Notes: generated by a model not told the origin, from the letters alone. Shown: positions 40,867-52,757, numbered from the stretch's first letter. The stretch: DNA of 64,000 nt from Chlorophyllum brunneum (GCA_963576785.1 OY756142.1:1488001-1552000); one strand, 5' to 3'. Numbers and translations: made by a program.

Positions 40867-41221
40867 ATGGCGAACATCCGTGTTCTTCGGGATATCAAGG
40901 CTCGCCACGGGGTTGCCGCGAACGAGATTGTGCGCAGAGCATACTTATATATTGCTCGTAACGAAACTCTGCCACCTCAAGTTCGACACCAGGCCCAGCT
41001 ACAGCTGAATACTTTCGATCGGTACACGCGACCTACCACTGTGAAGAACCGCTGTGCTGAGTCGGGCAAGGGACGTGGTATCATTAGCGAGTTTGCGCTC
41101 TCCAGAGTACGTACAATGCACTGATGGTTGTTTTCATCGAACTGACTCTGCTCCTCAGTTCCAATTTCGTATGAAGGCATTGAGAGGGGAGCTAAATGGT
41201 GTTCACAAAGCATCGTGGTGA
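40867..41221 (+). CDS. MRP2: Mitochondrial small-subunit ribosomal protein uS14m
   Basis: Two exons, 40867-41106 and 41159-41221, give 100 residues. The S14 signature is at the end: KNRCAESGKGRGIISEFALSRFQFRMKALRGELNGVHKASW. The basic N-terminal part (MANIRVLRDIKARHGV) and the length fit mitochondrial S14, which binds 16S-type rRNA in the head of the small subunit. Only one Cys is present, so it is the zinc-free form, as usual in mitochondria. Confidence 0.93.
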
Positions 41222-41486
41222 CCCGTGTGTTCGCTATATCCAGGGGAACATATGGGCTCATTTCGACTAACCTCTTCCTCATGTTGGATCTCCCTTAATT
41301 ACCACCAGTATTTCACTAGCTCATCTCACATGCATACATCCCATCAAGTTACATATTTATATTTTACTTCAGAACTACGCATGCGGAAGCGGGATAAAGC
41401 AAACTCCAATACTACACGCACGGAGTGAAACAAGTTAAACATCCGGGAAAATACCCTATATCTGAAGTGCCGTGCGGACAATACCA

Positions 41487-43305
41487 TTACGGAGGAGCAG
41501 CATCGCTGCCTGTAATATCACTCAAGCGTATTTCGGACTCTCCTCGTTCTTTCCGCCAGCGATTGGAAATATTGAGTGTCGCTTGGTCTATAAGGAAGCT
41601 AACAAATTTTTTCAGCTCAATGCTTTTGAAATACGGCCAAGCAGGGGGTGCTCTCACCCGTATTTTCGAAGGAACGGCTCGCTGATCTCCCAGTTGCTAT
41701 GCGCCAGTACGTCATCACCATGCAAGACGATACTTTTCCGATAGTCGATTAAACAGTCAGGTAGACTATAACGAGCTGCAAGACTGTCAATGGTTGTCAG
41801 GAGGAATGCTTAAGTAGATGCTTACATCGTAAGAGCACCATACGGTCACGTAATTCTGGGTGCAGGATATTATCCATCACGCTCTCTATACACACGGATT
41901 AGGCGAATGGCAACGGACGGAAATACATCAGGTACGCGCCATGTGGGACAGTCCTTCATCAGAACGTCAGTAACCTGGTTGGTATAGGCAACAGTGCAAC
42001 CCACTTCTGAACAAGGGTTGGTCGTAAAGACAACGGCAAGCAGTAATTAGGATTCCGTTTGAAGTTATCAAGATGATACCTGAGGGTGATGAGCAACGGA
42101 CAGATATTAGGATGACGGTGTATGACACGCACTGTATAAGTTTATAAGCTTCGTTTTTGTTGGGATCGTCGTCAGGTTCCAGTTCGTCGGGGTTGCTTGC
42201 GGTGCTTGGTCCAACACGATGCTGTTGCGAGGGGCCGGATCTCGATGACGAAGCATCAAAAGGGATGGTTGATAGAGAAGAATCCATCGTCATATTGACG
42301 TTGGATATATAGGACGGCTGATAAGATTCCATCGCTGAATTGGGGACTGTATTGTAGGGGGAGGACGCGGTAGTCGACGGAGATTGTTGCATGTACAGAG
42401 GGGAAGCATTTGTTCCTCGTATCAGATCTGAAAACATGCCGTTCCGGTCTTGAGTACGTGTGCTGGGACTATAAGCAGCCGATATGGGGTGGTTCATGGA
42501 GACAAGAAGGGGATAGCCACTTGCTGGGTCGCGTTCGGGTTCATCAGTCCTCGACTTTTTGCGACTGCCGGCTGGATCATCTTCTCCAGACCGTTTCTGC
42601 CCATGGAGCTGGGAAGTGGAGGAAGTTGGTTCGCCAGAAGGGTTGGTCTTTTTGCGTCGGTGATAGCTCTCCCATGCTGTGTCAGTCTCGGACTTGTTGA
42701 TAAAGCTGTTAAAGTCGGCAATGTCCCAGCCAAGCTTGGGCAGGAGACCACCAGCTCCATCGCCTATGAAACCAGCTAGACTGCGGATTAAGCCGCGAAG
42801 AGTGTGGTTCTCGGCCATGAGGTCTTGGGGCATCAGTAAGTGATTGTTGGAGCCTAGCAGAGAGAAGAGGACCTGCCTTTGAGGATATTGCGCATCTCTC
42901 CAAGGGCCTCATCCTTTCCCCCGGAAAGAATCTCGACCCGAGCTTCCAAATCACGTATCTGAGTTGGAGCATGAGCTGTGTGAGACTGTCATCAAGGGAA
43001 AACCAACAGACCCTTTGCTGTTTCCTGAGGCGGAACTCGCGCTGGGCTATCCGGTTCTGGTCACGGCGGGCGGCTTGGGAGCTGGAGGGGGGGTAAGGGG
43101 AGGTGGTGGAGAGAGAAAGAGAGAGTACTTGGGGTTCTTCTTCCTGCCCGGTTTGCCGGGGAGGTTGGGGGCGTCGTCGACATGGGAGTCGAGCTCAAAG
43201 TCGGAATCCTAAGGAGAGTCGGGACGGAGAGAAGTGGTGGAGAAGAAGGCTTACATCAACATCACCCGACACACTGCGCTCTCTCGCTTCCTTTGATTCG
43301 GACAT
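41487..43305 (-). CDS. bZIP transcription factor with C-terminal DUF3425-like region
   Basis: Minus-strand exons begin with MSESKEARERSVSGDVD at 43305. The basic region reads GRKKNPNSQAARRDQNRIAQ then REFRLRKQQR, followed by the zipper (RDLEARVEILSGGKDEALGEM). A middle region has LLPKLGWDIADFNSFINKS and long Ser/Pro stretches. The C-terminal module reads KLIQYHLDNFKRNP, SLRPTLVQ, SVMDNILHPELRDRMVLL, DDVLAHSNWEI and TLNISNRWRKERGE. The N of the basic region is Gln-rich as in YAP-type factors. Two introns start with gc (42876-42824 and 41939-41886); each is the only join that keeps the conserved protein. The stop is at 41489-41487. Targets are unknown. Confidence 0.86.
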
Positions 43306-43384
43306 GGAGGTCAAATGAGCTTACGGGGCATCCTCGTCCCCCGGCTATGTCCCGCTACAAACATCCGACAACAAGAGTACTCTA

Positions 43385-43689
43385 CTACCGCGCCTCAAAC
43401 TGCACCACTGCGCCCGGTGAACATATGGAGCGATGCACCATCCAACAACACTTACTGCGTTTCGTGCGCTTTTTGTACATGATCCGGTGCCCACACTCGC
43501 GACAGCGGATGGGCTCGCGAGACTTTATTTCGTTTTTTGCACCACAGTCTAGTTGCCATCAACCCCCCGTCAAACCGATCTACACAGTGGCTGACCTGCA
43601 CAAATATACTCCATGTCCTGGCGTGGGGCAGGGGTGAACGCGTTGCTGTTGCCGTAACCGCCAGGATTGTTGGTCGGTTGCTGGTTCAT
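43385..43689 (-). CDS. RPB12: RNA polymerase I/II/III subunit ABC10-alpha (RPB12)
   Basis: Three exons, 43689-43596, 43548-43456 and 43407-43385, give 69 residues. The Asn/Gly/Pro-rich start leads to [20 protein letters not shown], then [22 protein letters not shown] and a stop. The four zinc-binding Cys (CADC and CREC) and the basic YKKRTKR are all present. This is one of the smallest subunits shared by all three nuclear RNA polymerases (yeast RPC10). The last exon is only 23 bases. The gene lies antisense to a long but spurious plus frame and just upstream of the bZIP gene, 79 bases away on the same strand. Confidence 0.96.
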
Positions 43690-44202
43690 GGTGAATGGAG
43701 AGCTGCTGTTGTGGGGTGTTTGGCCGCTTCACGACGGACAGATGGTCGCTGTGGCCGTCATGTGCAAGTAACTGGCCTTGGTTGGATTCGCGGTTGCCCT
43801 CACCGCAACTGGTGTTGCCGTACAGAACAGTGTACCTTGACTACGCCCCCACACCGCGCCAGCCTCCACCGCAGGAAATCAGCGACCACCCGTTGCGCGG
43901 AATACAAGACCACCGCCCGTATCGCCCACCTCCACTACTGGCCAGCGTTCCCATCATGCTCGGTTTCGGCTGCCGTTCCAGAAAAAGCAACATGCATCTC
44001 CTTGCCGACAGCACAGTCTTCACAACAAAGGATCCTTCGAGGAGATGATAATTGTAACGGATCCATGATCATGACAACATCACCGTGGGCTGTTTCTAAG
44101 GCATCTATCCTCTTTATATGGCCCTCGCTCCCTCCTCGCCCTCTCCAAGGTTGCCCGTTCCCCCAAGTTGACCTCCCTCATCTCCCTCGTTAATTCCCGG
44201 CA
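43690..44202. other. Divergent promoter region of RPB12 and the Ser-rich gene
   Basis: I see no gene. The open plus frame across this region (part of 43537-44193) lacks any motif and runs antisense to RPB12. Confidence 0.5.
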
Positions 44203-45029
44203 ATGACGTCCCTTCCTTCCTTCATTGAGCTTATGGAATCCCTCGGTCTTGAGCAGACTTCCAGTTCCCCCGATCTTTCTCCTTCTCCTTCTCCCGACTC
44301 CTCCCCTTCCTCCTCACCCCACCTTGGCGGCACCACGGCACCTTCTAGGTCGAGATCAAGCCCATCTCTCACGGACTTTTCGTCTCGACATCGCACCTCT
44401 AGATACTCTCCTTACTCCGTGAGTTGTTCACCTTTCGCCCTCACCTCATCTCCCGCTGATTAATAACAACAGTCCTACGCTCGACGAGGCAGCTCGTCTT
44501 CTTCTTCATCTTCTGATTCCGAGTGCACAAAACAGGTAAGCCTCTTTCCCTGCAGGCGTCATTGTGTTCCTAATGTTGGCGCCAGTCTACCTCCCCTCCC
44601 CCCTCGTCTCTCCGCGCCAGACGATCGCGAAATCAACTCACCGTCAACGTATACGGCTCTACCTCTGACCTTCCCGCCTACACCCCCATCTCCAGCTATG
44701 TCCGTCGCAAGACTCCTGGAGCCTCCCCAACCTCACCCACCTTTCCCCGCCATGTAACATACGAGTCTGTAGACATCACCCTCCCCATCGTTCCTTCCTT
44801 CCCGACCTCGGCAAGCACAGACTCCTCATTTCCACAGACGCCTCAATCAGAAATCAACCTATCTTCACCCCGCCTTTCAGATAAAACCCTGATCATCACC
44901 GAGACGACTGAGGTTCACTCGCCCAAAAGTCACCGCCGATGGCACACCGGTGTTAGAATCTCAACACCGCCTTATTCTGCAGGTATCGATGACATCAACC
45001 GTCGTCGTCTCATCCCCCATTTCGCTTAA
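44203..45029 (+). CDS. Ser/Pro-rich protein of unknown function
   Basis: Three exons (44203-44418, 44473-44535, 44586-45029) give 240 residues with consistent phase and normal gt-ag introns. The start is MTSLPSFIELMESLGLEQTS, followed by a long Ser/Pro tract and RRGSSSSSSSDSE. Conserved-looking pieces are RRSRNQLTVNVYGSTSDLPAY, PISSYVRRKTPG and SPTFPRHVTYESVDITLPIVP. No membrane segment or known domain is visible. The clean splicing and the FIELMESLGL start suggest a real gene. It converges on the G-patch gene. Confidence 0.65.
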
Positions 45030-45438
45030 CAACCAGACTGTGTCCTTGGACCAACTTTTTCTTTGTTAATCATTTTTATTCTTTTCTCTGCTATCGCTTC
45101 CCATCTCATGGACACTCTACTCCGAAAACTGTAATATTGGCAAACTCATCTGGCATTTACACTCTCTTTTCCTTGTAATCTCACAATCCTTTGGCCAGGA
45201 CATTCATTTCAGTAGTAACCTTCCTTTGGAGCCATCTGTTGCTAGGGTACCCCTCTCGTCTGTACTAGGTCCCTTCGCAATTGAGGATATCCTTACCGCC
45301 CGTTTCTACTGTCTCCACACAACGCTCGAGAAGGTAAATTTAAGTGCGATGGAGCCCATTCCACTCGATTACCAACGCCCGAGGAGACCGTAGGTAAATG
45401 CGAGTCCGTCTCAACCGTACATGATAACCAGGTGCATG
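45030..45438. other. Convergent 3' flanks
   Basis: T-rich sequence between two gene ends. No gene seen. Confidence 0.5.
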
Positions 45439-46751
45439 TCAGTCGTGATCGTCCTCCTCCGGCCCCGGGCACTGCGCCATTAGCTCCTCCTGGCCCCTGT
45501 ACTCCGTCCCGCAATAGAAACAATACGCATACACAGTTCGAAGATAGGACAAAACCAGATGCAACCGATCTTGAGGCTGCCAGACTGATATCAGCATCAC
45601 ACCACCGATCCCATAGAAGAGCCAGGGGTGTACCTGAAGCCGCAAAAATTGGACCACCTCTTCCAAGAAATCGGTATCATACTCTTGATTCAACTCAACA
45701 AGTTTCTTTTTGTTTTTTTCCGAGGTTGCCGACATAGCATTCCTAGCACTGCGTTCTTCGTTGTCATCGTCCTCTTCACCTCCTTCGGGCGAAGCAAGTA
45801 ATGCGTCTGCTTGCATCTGTTTCCGTAACTGCTCCTGAATTGTTTCGCTGCCTGTAAATGCCAAGACGTATTGGTCATGGTGTAGGGCGAGAGCTTCCAT
45901 TAGGTCGTTTGGAAACGTCTCCGGTTTGTTAGGATTCAACCACAAAACGTTGAGCTAATATGGGCAAACCTCATCACCACAATTCCACACAAGCAACAGC
46001 CGTGCACTTACCGCTTTACCCGCTTTCTCATCGAGGGTCGCACAGGTCCGTTGCGCAGGACCTGTTTTATATATGAAAATTCAGAAACATAGCAGCACCA
46101 CGCAACGCACCTAGCCTACCCTCGGCTTTCCGCTCCTCATACTCTTGCCTCGCGCGGTCTCGGAATGACCGGTGAGTTGCATCCTCTTCCATTTTCGCCA
46201 TCTTCGTCATGCGCTCATGCGCACCTGGAGAACGAGCTCGTTTCGCAGTCCCTATCCCCTTCTTGCCTGATTCTCGTATCAGAGTGTGTTCCAGCAACCG
46301 GTATCCGGAAATGCATACCGGACCATTCGTTAATTGGCAATGGTTCGGCCTTATGCCGAGGAGGTGAAGGTGACCTCGTGAGGGATTTCTCAACGGGTGA
46401 TAGAGCAACGGAGGGCTCCAAATTTTCTTGAACTCTCGGGGTGTCAGTCTCCCGACCGAGAGACTGGCCAGGCCTGAACCCCATTTTCATCATCATAGCA
46501 AGAGCCTTGTTGCCGGAGCTGAGGCCAGCCTGCTCATCTTCTTGCGCCCTCTCGAAGAGACTCTTGTTCAGCCCTTCTTCTCTTGCCTCAAGTTCCCTCT
46601 GGCGCCTGCTCTTCGTCCGATTCACCTCGTCCTTGGCTTGCGATTTCTTGAGTGCCTCTTTGCGGAGTTGGCTGTATGTTTTGGGTGCAGCTACGCCCTG
46701 GGCTGCATCGGCAAGGAATTTATCTGAAAGATAGTCGTCGTCGTCGGACAT
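45439..46751 (-). CDS. GPATCH11-type G-patch protein (DUF4187)
   Basis: The start MSDDDDYLSDKFLADA is at 46751. Next comes KTYSQLRKEALKKSQAKDE, then the G-patch itself: LAMMMKMGFRPGQSLGRE, with an INEWSGKKGIG segment after it, interrupted by the first intron. A helical region (RARQEYEERKAEGRLG) is followed by NVLWLNPNKPETFPNDLMEA. The C-terminal DUF4187 reads EEVVQFLRLQPQDRLHLVLSYLRTVYAYCFYCGTEYR, with the YCFYCG zinc-like pair, then an acidic end. G-patch proteins usually activate DEAH helicases; GPATCH11 is a nuclear protein linked to splicing. Four introns are needed; one of 57 bases (in the last part) is open in frame and could be missed. Confidence 0.88.
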
Positions 46752-47026
46752 AGCACAAGATGATGGTGCTCTTCTAAATATGGAATAAGCACCAGCTCGA
46801 GCGTGACGATATCGATAGCCAGCCATGGAAACAGTATCGTCAATGAACAATAAACAAGGCTGCTACTACGGATTGCAACTAACAAAGACATCACCAGAGC
46901 TGAGCCTGCCACGAAAACAAGTGAACAGCGCTCATCGATCATATCAGAGAACACAACAAGACATAACAGTGGGAGGCATGCACAAGTATTACGAGTCATG
47001 TAGGACATTATAGGGAGCTATGGTCA

Positions 47027-48166
47027 TTAGGCAGCAGCGGAAACAGGGTTGGCAGCTTCAGTATCAGCGGGGTTGGCTTCGTCAGAGGTATCCTCGTTCG
47101 TAGTGTTGACAGCAACCTTAACAGCAATGGATCGACCGCCAATTTCTTTGCCGTCAAGGGCCTCAATGGCCTTCTTTTGCTCCTCCTCACTGCCGACATC
47201 GACAAAGCCATAGCCCTTGCTCTTTCTGGGTTGACCCCAGCGGCGACGAACAATACGAGCAGAAACAACATTGATGTCTGCCTCGGTGAATAATGCAGAA
47301 AGGCCAGTATCATCAATATTGAACCCGAGGTTGGCAACGAAAACCATAGTCTTGGATGGTTCGCCAACAGGGTCTTGGCCAACGGGACGGGGGGCACGAG
47401 GGGACCTAAATTTACGACGAGGCTTCCTGTTGGCGGAAACGGAATCTGGGGCGGCGGTGTCACCTTCGACATTAGCGGCTGGCTCAGCTTCAGCAGCACC
47501 TTCAGTCTTAGCCCTGGGCTTGCGCTAACGAGTTGCATAAGTATTCACCGACTAATTAAGAGAGGCGTCACCTACAGCAAGCTTCTTCTTCTTCTTGGGC
47601 TTAGCAGCCTCTTCTGTGCCAGCGGCCGCGTCTTCAGCTTTAGGAGCCTCACCGTTTGCCTCTGCCTCTGTGACCTCCCCGGGGACGGCTTTGCCGCCAC
47701 GCCTGCCGGGTCTCCTCTTCGGTTTTCGCTCCCTCCTCTCCTTTTGATCGGCGGGTTTGGCGATTTCGACGATCACGGGGCGACCATCGAGCTCTTTCTT
47801 GTTGAGCGCGTCGACGGCCTTCTGTGCAGCCTCTTCTGTGGTCAAAGCGACGAATCCATATCCTGCGGAGCGTTGGCCGCGCATGATAACCTGGACGGAC
47901 AAACTAGGTGCATATATGCGCTGTTAACAAAGGGGTCGAGGCTGTGCACAAGGAAAACTTACACGTCGTCCTTGACGGGGTCAAAGAAAGCCTTCAGCCC
48001 ATCATCCGTGGTGGAATACGCAAGATTACCAGCGAAAACCTTAAGGCGGGATGAGTGGCGAGGGAAGGTGATTTGGACAAAGGGGTACCTTGAATCCTGG
48101 GGTCTCTTCCTGCGTAGTCGGAGGCACGCCGTTCTCGGTGACCTGGGCGGCTTGGGCGTCAGACAT
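47027..48166 (-). CDS. Protein with two RNA recognition motifs
   Basis: The start MSDAQAAQVTENGVPP is at 48166. RRM1 has KVFAGNLAYSTTDDGLKAFF (RNP2) and SAGYGFVALTTEEAAQ (RNP1). A Lys/Arg- then Glu/Ala-rich linker of about 120 residues follows (RERKPKRRPGRRGGK, KPKKKKKLARKPRAK). RRM2 has MVFVANLGFNIDDTGLSALF and KSKGYGFVDVGSEEEQ. It ends with an Asn/Asp/Ala-rich tail and three Ala. Three introns are needed, at FK-VF, DDV-LS and LA-RK. The basic linker suggests a nucleolar or ribosome-linked RNA-binding protein; the RNA is unknown. Confidence 0.88.
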
Positions 48167-48732
48167 GACGAAGTCGTTGAACTGGTGGGTTTGTAGTTGG
48201 GGGGGTGGATGAACTTGTTGAACCGGTTTCTTCGTGTCAAACTTGAAGGTTGAGAAAAACGCAGATGGGCGACTGGCCTTTATGTATGCAAACACAGCAC
48301 AACTTGGCCGAATATGGACATCGGCACGCGTGTCGCCATGACACTACAACAAAATCTGTTACGCCTGCCAGCGCAGGACATGCCCCAATCTGTTCTAGAG
48401 AACGTGTGATGCCTCCTATATTGCATAATAGACTGGCTGCGCCAAGACGTATGCAGAAGACAAATTACTGCCATTGGTTGCCACTCGGACGCGAAAAAAT
48501 GATGTTCCTATCAAACTCTAAGCGGCGTTTCTTCAAGGTGGGATAAATTTCCTCAGCCACCCTAAAGCGGGCCCGTGCGCAGCTGTTGTCGGAAAAAACC
48601 GAGGCCAAACTACAAAATTGGTTCGACAGCGTCCACCTGACAACAACTTTCTCCTCACCCTTACCTCGACGACTGTGGGCCCTCTCTGCCGGCCTTTTTC
48701 ATTCCTTTGCCCTCCCGTTCTTTCAACGTAAA
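48167..48732. other. Divergent promoter region of the RRM gene and GH128
   Basis: No gene seen in these 566 bases. The last 100 bases before the GH128 start are pyrimidine-rich, as in many basidiomycete promoters. Confidence 0.5.
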
Positions 48733-49976
48733 ATGGCTGTTGCTAAATTACTCAACCTTCTCGCCATCTCCTGCCTCGCCGTCATCGCCTCCTTCGGCCC
48801 TGCACCTGTTTCAGCTCTTTCTGTAGACACAGCCCATCACCATGCCCGCCATAACCTCCACCATGCCGTAGCCGCGAAAAAGAAACGCGCCAGTTCGTCC
48901 AAGCGCTGCAAGCCTCGTTCCACCGCTCCCGCCAAGACCACATCCAAGAGCAAACCTAGTCCCAAACCCACTCCAACCAAGGCCCCGCCCAAGTCCGATT
49001 CTGGTTCGGGCAGTTCAGGTTCTTCTAGCGGCGGTGGTAATGGTGCTGGCAAGGCTGGCATTGCTTGGCCCTTGGGAAATGACGCGTCCATCAAGAATTT
49101 CAAAACTTGGAAGGTTGACAAGTACGCGTGGCGCTAGCCCCGAAGTGTTCCTTGCTCATCTCTCTTTTACTCTCAGGTATTACACCTGGAGTCCCTGGTG
49201 TGTTGACCCGGCGAATCAAGTTGGCATGAAGTGTTGCCCCATGTTGTGGGGTTACAAGCAAATTGGTGACTTTACCAAATTGGTCAAGCCTGGTTATGCC
49301 AACTGCGCTCTGGGTATGAATGAGTATGTTTGGTGGTACCCAAGTGACGACTTTGTTCTAACTGAGTTTGAAGGCCTAACCAATCTGGTCAATCCGACAT
49401 GTCTCCTGGGGATGGTGCTAAACTCTGGTGGCAGTACCTTAATCCCCTCAAGGATCAAGGCTACTACCTGGTTTCCCCCGCCTGCACCAACGCGCCTTCT
49501 GGCAAGACCTGGATTCAAAACTTCTTGAAGAGCTGCGATGGTTGTCACGTGCGTAAACCTAATTTCAGCATATCTTGTATTCACTCAATTTGATGAAATA
49601 GATTGATGCCATTGCTCTCCACTGGTATGGCACTGATGCTCAGCAATTCATCGACTATGTCACCGACTTCCACAATACTTTTAACAAGCCCATCTGGATC
49701 ACTGAATTTGCCTGCCAGAACTTCGCTGGTGGCGCCCAATGCAGCTGGGACCAAGTCTTTGATTTCATGCGCAAAGTCACTTCTTGGATGGACAACACCT
49801 GGTTCGTTGAAGAATACTTCGCATTCGGTAAGCGCCAGCGCAGATTGCAGACGTAAGCTCTGTCTGATTCCTTCATAGGTGCTATGCATGACATGTATAA
49901 TGTCAACCCTGCCAACCAACTTTTGGCTGGCAACGGTAAGCCCACGGATCTCGGTCGTCTCTATATTGGTGCTTGA
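48733..49976 (+). CDS. Secreted GH128 beta-1,3-glucanase (Asl1-like)
   Basis: The signal peptide MAVAKLLNLLAISCLAVIASF is followed by a His- and Lys/Ser/Pro-rich linker of about 100 residues (KTTSKSKPSPKPTPTK, then Gly/Ser). The catalytic domain starts at GIAWPLGNDASIKNF. Then come YYTWSPWCVDP, MCCPMLWG-like MKCCPMLWGY, the acid/base in ALGMNEPNQSGQSDMSP, ALHWYGTDAQQFIDYV and the nucleophile in PIWITEFACQNF. It ends DLGRLYIGA. GH128 enzymes cut beta-1,3-glucan. The linker suggests wall attachment or exposure at the cell surface, as for Schizosaccharomyces Asl1. Four introns, one just after the catalytic NE. Confidence 0.9.
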
Positions 49977-50316
49977 AGATCGTTCCTCCAATCCGTTTCC
50001 TCCAAAGAAACTCATGGTCTAACATCTATATACCCCTAACAACTATTCGCCGTACTTTGCGAGTGGACGGATGTTTCTTAAATCTCGATTACTTTTTTGG
50101 ATTACATTGATACCGGCTGTCTGTCGTAATCCCGCCTGTTTGATGTCTCGATGCGAGTTGCTGGGCAATCCTGTCTGCTCGATATTCGAATCATCATTGA
50201 GGTTTCTACCAATTGAACGTTGAACGTTATGTAAGAAAACCGGCACATGTTCACCGTCTGGGAACCCGGCATGCTGCTGTTGCTGTGGTCGAATACACTT
50301 ACCCAACGCCTTTGGG
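49977..50316. other. Intergenic stretch between GH128 and the AhpD-like gene
   Basis: No gene seen. 3' flank of GH128 and promoter of the next gene on the same strand. Confidence 0.5.
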
Positions 50317-51533
50317 ATGGTCAAACATCTTCCCCCCTCTATCAAACACTTGTTGAGCCTGCGCAATCCGCACCCATACCCTAGCCCCCTTCTTCACAAG
50401 CTCAATGAAGTATTTACCAACACGTTTCGGGACGCCCAGTCAAACAACGCCGAGACTGGTTGGCTCGTTCTAACTGTTGGTCGTGACGTTTCCTATCACA
50501 TCCGGACCTTACCATGATACTAGACGTGCACTTTACTCACAACCAACCGACCTTCAGCAGTAGGCCATTTGTATCGCTTCGTAACTCGAGGCGTGGAGAA
50601 GAATGACCAATCCCCAAATCATCTTCATATCCCGAGCGCAGTGAACAAAGCGGCTCTCATGCGGGAATCAGCACTGAAAAGTGTCATCTTTGTAGGAGTC
50701 CCCCGCGTGCGTAATTACATATCTCTTGGCGCGCAATTTCGCCTCATGCACACTTCAGGTCATCCTTTCCCTTGCTGCGTTACATGACGCACTGGATGGC
50801 GAAGTCAAGCAGGGGCTAAGAACGCAGTCACGCAGGTTCGTATCTCCCATTGGCCATGTTTTACCGCGGTATATCAGCAGTAGTGGATTCTGAAGTCTAA
50901 CCTCGGAAACTTTTCTACTCATTAGAGCCGCAACCCCCGAGAACATCGAATCAACCGTGAAGCGGGGAAGAGCTCTCTGGGATTCAATTTACGCGCCTCA
51001 TGCAAATAAACTCCACGACAAACTAGGGTCCTACCATCCGGATTTCATCTGTGAGTACACGTTCCCAAACAATCTGACGCTTTTCTTCCAATCGTGGCCC
51101 TGCAGAAGACTCGTTCTTCGGCCGATCTGGGCTCTGCAGCCACTTATCTGATTTCTCAAGAGACTCTTCATACTGATCTTTTTTCACAGCCTTTATCATC
51201 CAGAGCTATGGCACAGTCCTCGCGCCCTTGCCGGGGCATTCTAAATCCTATTCCGAAAGCACCAGTTTCGAAGATCTCGATCAAGGTAACTTGAGTCGTG
51301 CCTTGGGTTCTGTCGTCGGAATCGCAACTCTCCGCTCGGAAGGAAGGGTCGGACCCCAGCTGGTGAGCCATGCATTTGGATTACTGAAGGCTCGGTACAC
51401 GGAAGGACAAAATGAAGAGGATGCGTGGCTTTCAAGCGACGAAGGGACTGAATGGGTCATTCGAACCGTGGATGAAATACTCGATGTTGTGTCATCAGAA
51501 GCGAAGGGTGATCGCATCCAGGTGAAATTATGA
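50317..51533 (+). CDS. AhpD-like (carboxymuconolactone decarboxylase fold) protein
   Basis: Five exons by my reading, starting [18 protein letters not shown]. The joined protein has [77 protein letters not shown] and LGSYHPDFI. It continues [41 protein letters not shown] and a C-terminal helix ending [11 protein letters not shown]. This matches a fungal group of AhpD-like proteins, some found in mitochondria or peroxisomes. The CxxC of true AhpD is absent, so it is probably not a peroxidase partner; its reaction is unknown. The fourth intron is about 132 bases. Confidence 0.75.
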
Positions 51534-51935
51534 AGCGAGGGAAGGTCGGGTGACATTTATCTCCTAGCAGGATGTACCTGTCTTCCAAGTGCGGCGTGTA
51601 TTGATTTCCATTCAATTTAACCCATCAGCCTTGCCTCACCTTGATTGCACCGTGACACGTGAGGCAGGATTGCACTATCTCAGATGACTCTTCACACTAT
51701 CGATGAGAGGAGGTATCAAGGTTATTTCGGAGTCGGAAGCCCCATCTTTGTCCTAGTGTGTCCAAAATAATACCCGGAAAAGCTAATTCATGCGAACTTT
51801 GATAACGTCATTCATTTCAGGACAGAACCTGCCGACCTGGATGAATACACAATGACTATCATACAAAAATCTTGTCTGGTAGGAATACAGCAGCCCCGAA
51901 GCGTGCACGCGAAAACCCAAGGCATATCAGAAATT
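51534..51935. other. Convergent 3' flanks
   Basis: No gene seen between the AhpD-like gene and the DUF6593 gene. Confidence 0.5.
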
Positions 51936-52757
51936 TTACAGGTTCCAGGCGGCACAAAACCGGAAGAGCATCGCAGTGACAGTGACCATATCCATGATAG
52001 GCGGGTGCATCTTTCCGCCGGGTCAGAGACTCTTGAGCACCTAAAGCCACATAATACACTCACCACTGTGCCTGCTCCAGCGGACCGAACGAAGTGAAGT
52101 TCACCATAAACGTCACCTATTTGGTAGCGCGTTGGACGCGTTGGGTGGAAGAATGCAATAACGACACCGTTGGCGTCCTGCAGCTGAGGGACCCCATCTC
52201 AGGGCTGGTAAAAAAGAGAGCTGCAACTGGGGTCCAGACATACCAAAATATCTGCATTCGTGGGACTGGGACGCCACCGATATTGTAGACCATCAGGCCC
52301 ATTGAAAACCCGAGAACCCTGTTCATGTTGTGAACCTAAGAACATGTGTACACCACCAGTGTGAAGGTACTTACGAAGACTCGAGGATCCGATCGGACTA
52401 GGTCAGACATAGGCAAGGTATTCTAGAGTACGTAAACTTGAGTGACTGAAGACCATTCGGAATGCTAAGGAGCAGCTGACCTTGCCAATGACAATGCGAC
52501 CGAGACCACCATTTGCTGCCCATTCTAACCTTGCAACACGGTCTTCCTTGTTTGGGCGAATTGCACGCCAGAGAGTCGTCGTACTCTGACCGTTGGCTGC
52601 GACGGTTGTCTACGAAGCGAGATAGAGTCCATAGGCGAGGAGGGATCAAGGAAGAACCAACCTGGAATCGATAAAGAACACCCCAAGAGTTAAAAAGTTG
52701 ACTCTCTCGCGGGTCCTGGTTGGTCCAAGAAAGAATGTCATTAGAAGCTGTTGTCAT
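51936..52757 (-). CDS. DUF6593-type protein
   Basis: The start MTTASNDILSWTNQDPRES is at 52757. Six introns are needed. The joined protein has SWGVLYRFQTTVAANGQSTT, TLWRAIRPNKEDRVARLEW, LGRIVIGKNTLPMSDLVRSD, RVFNGPDGLQYRWRPSPTN, LQDANGVVIAFFHP and YQIGDVYGELHFVRSAGAG. It ends MVTVTAMLFRFCAAWNL. This all-beta protein with Tyr-x-Trp and a C-terminal hydrophobic helix matches the DUF6593 family, which is common and expanded in mushroom-forming fungi. It has a tubby-like or phospholipid-scramblase-like look, but no function is known. Confidence 0.78.

Noticed and set aside
43537..44193. Plus frame of 218 codons
   Set aside because: No motif, unusual composition, and antisense to the clear RPB12 gene.
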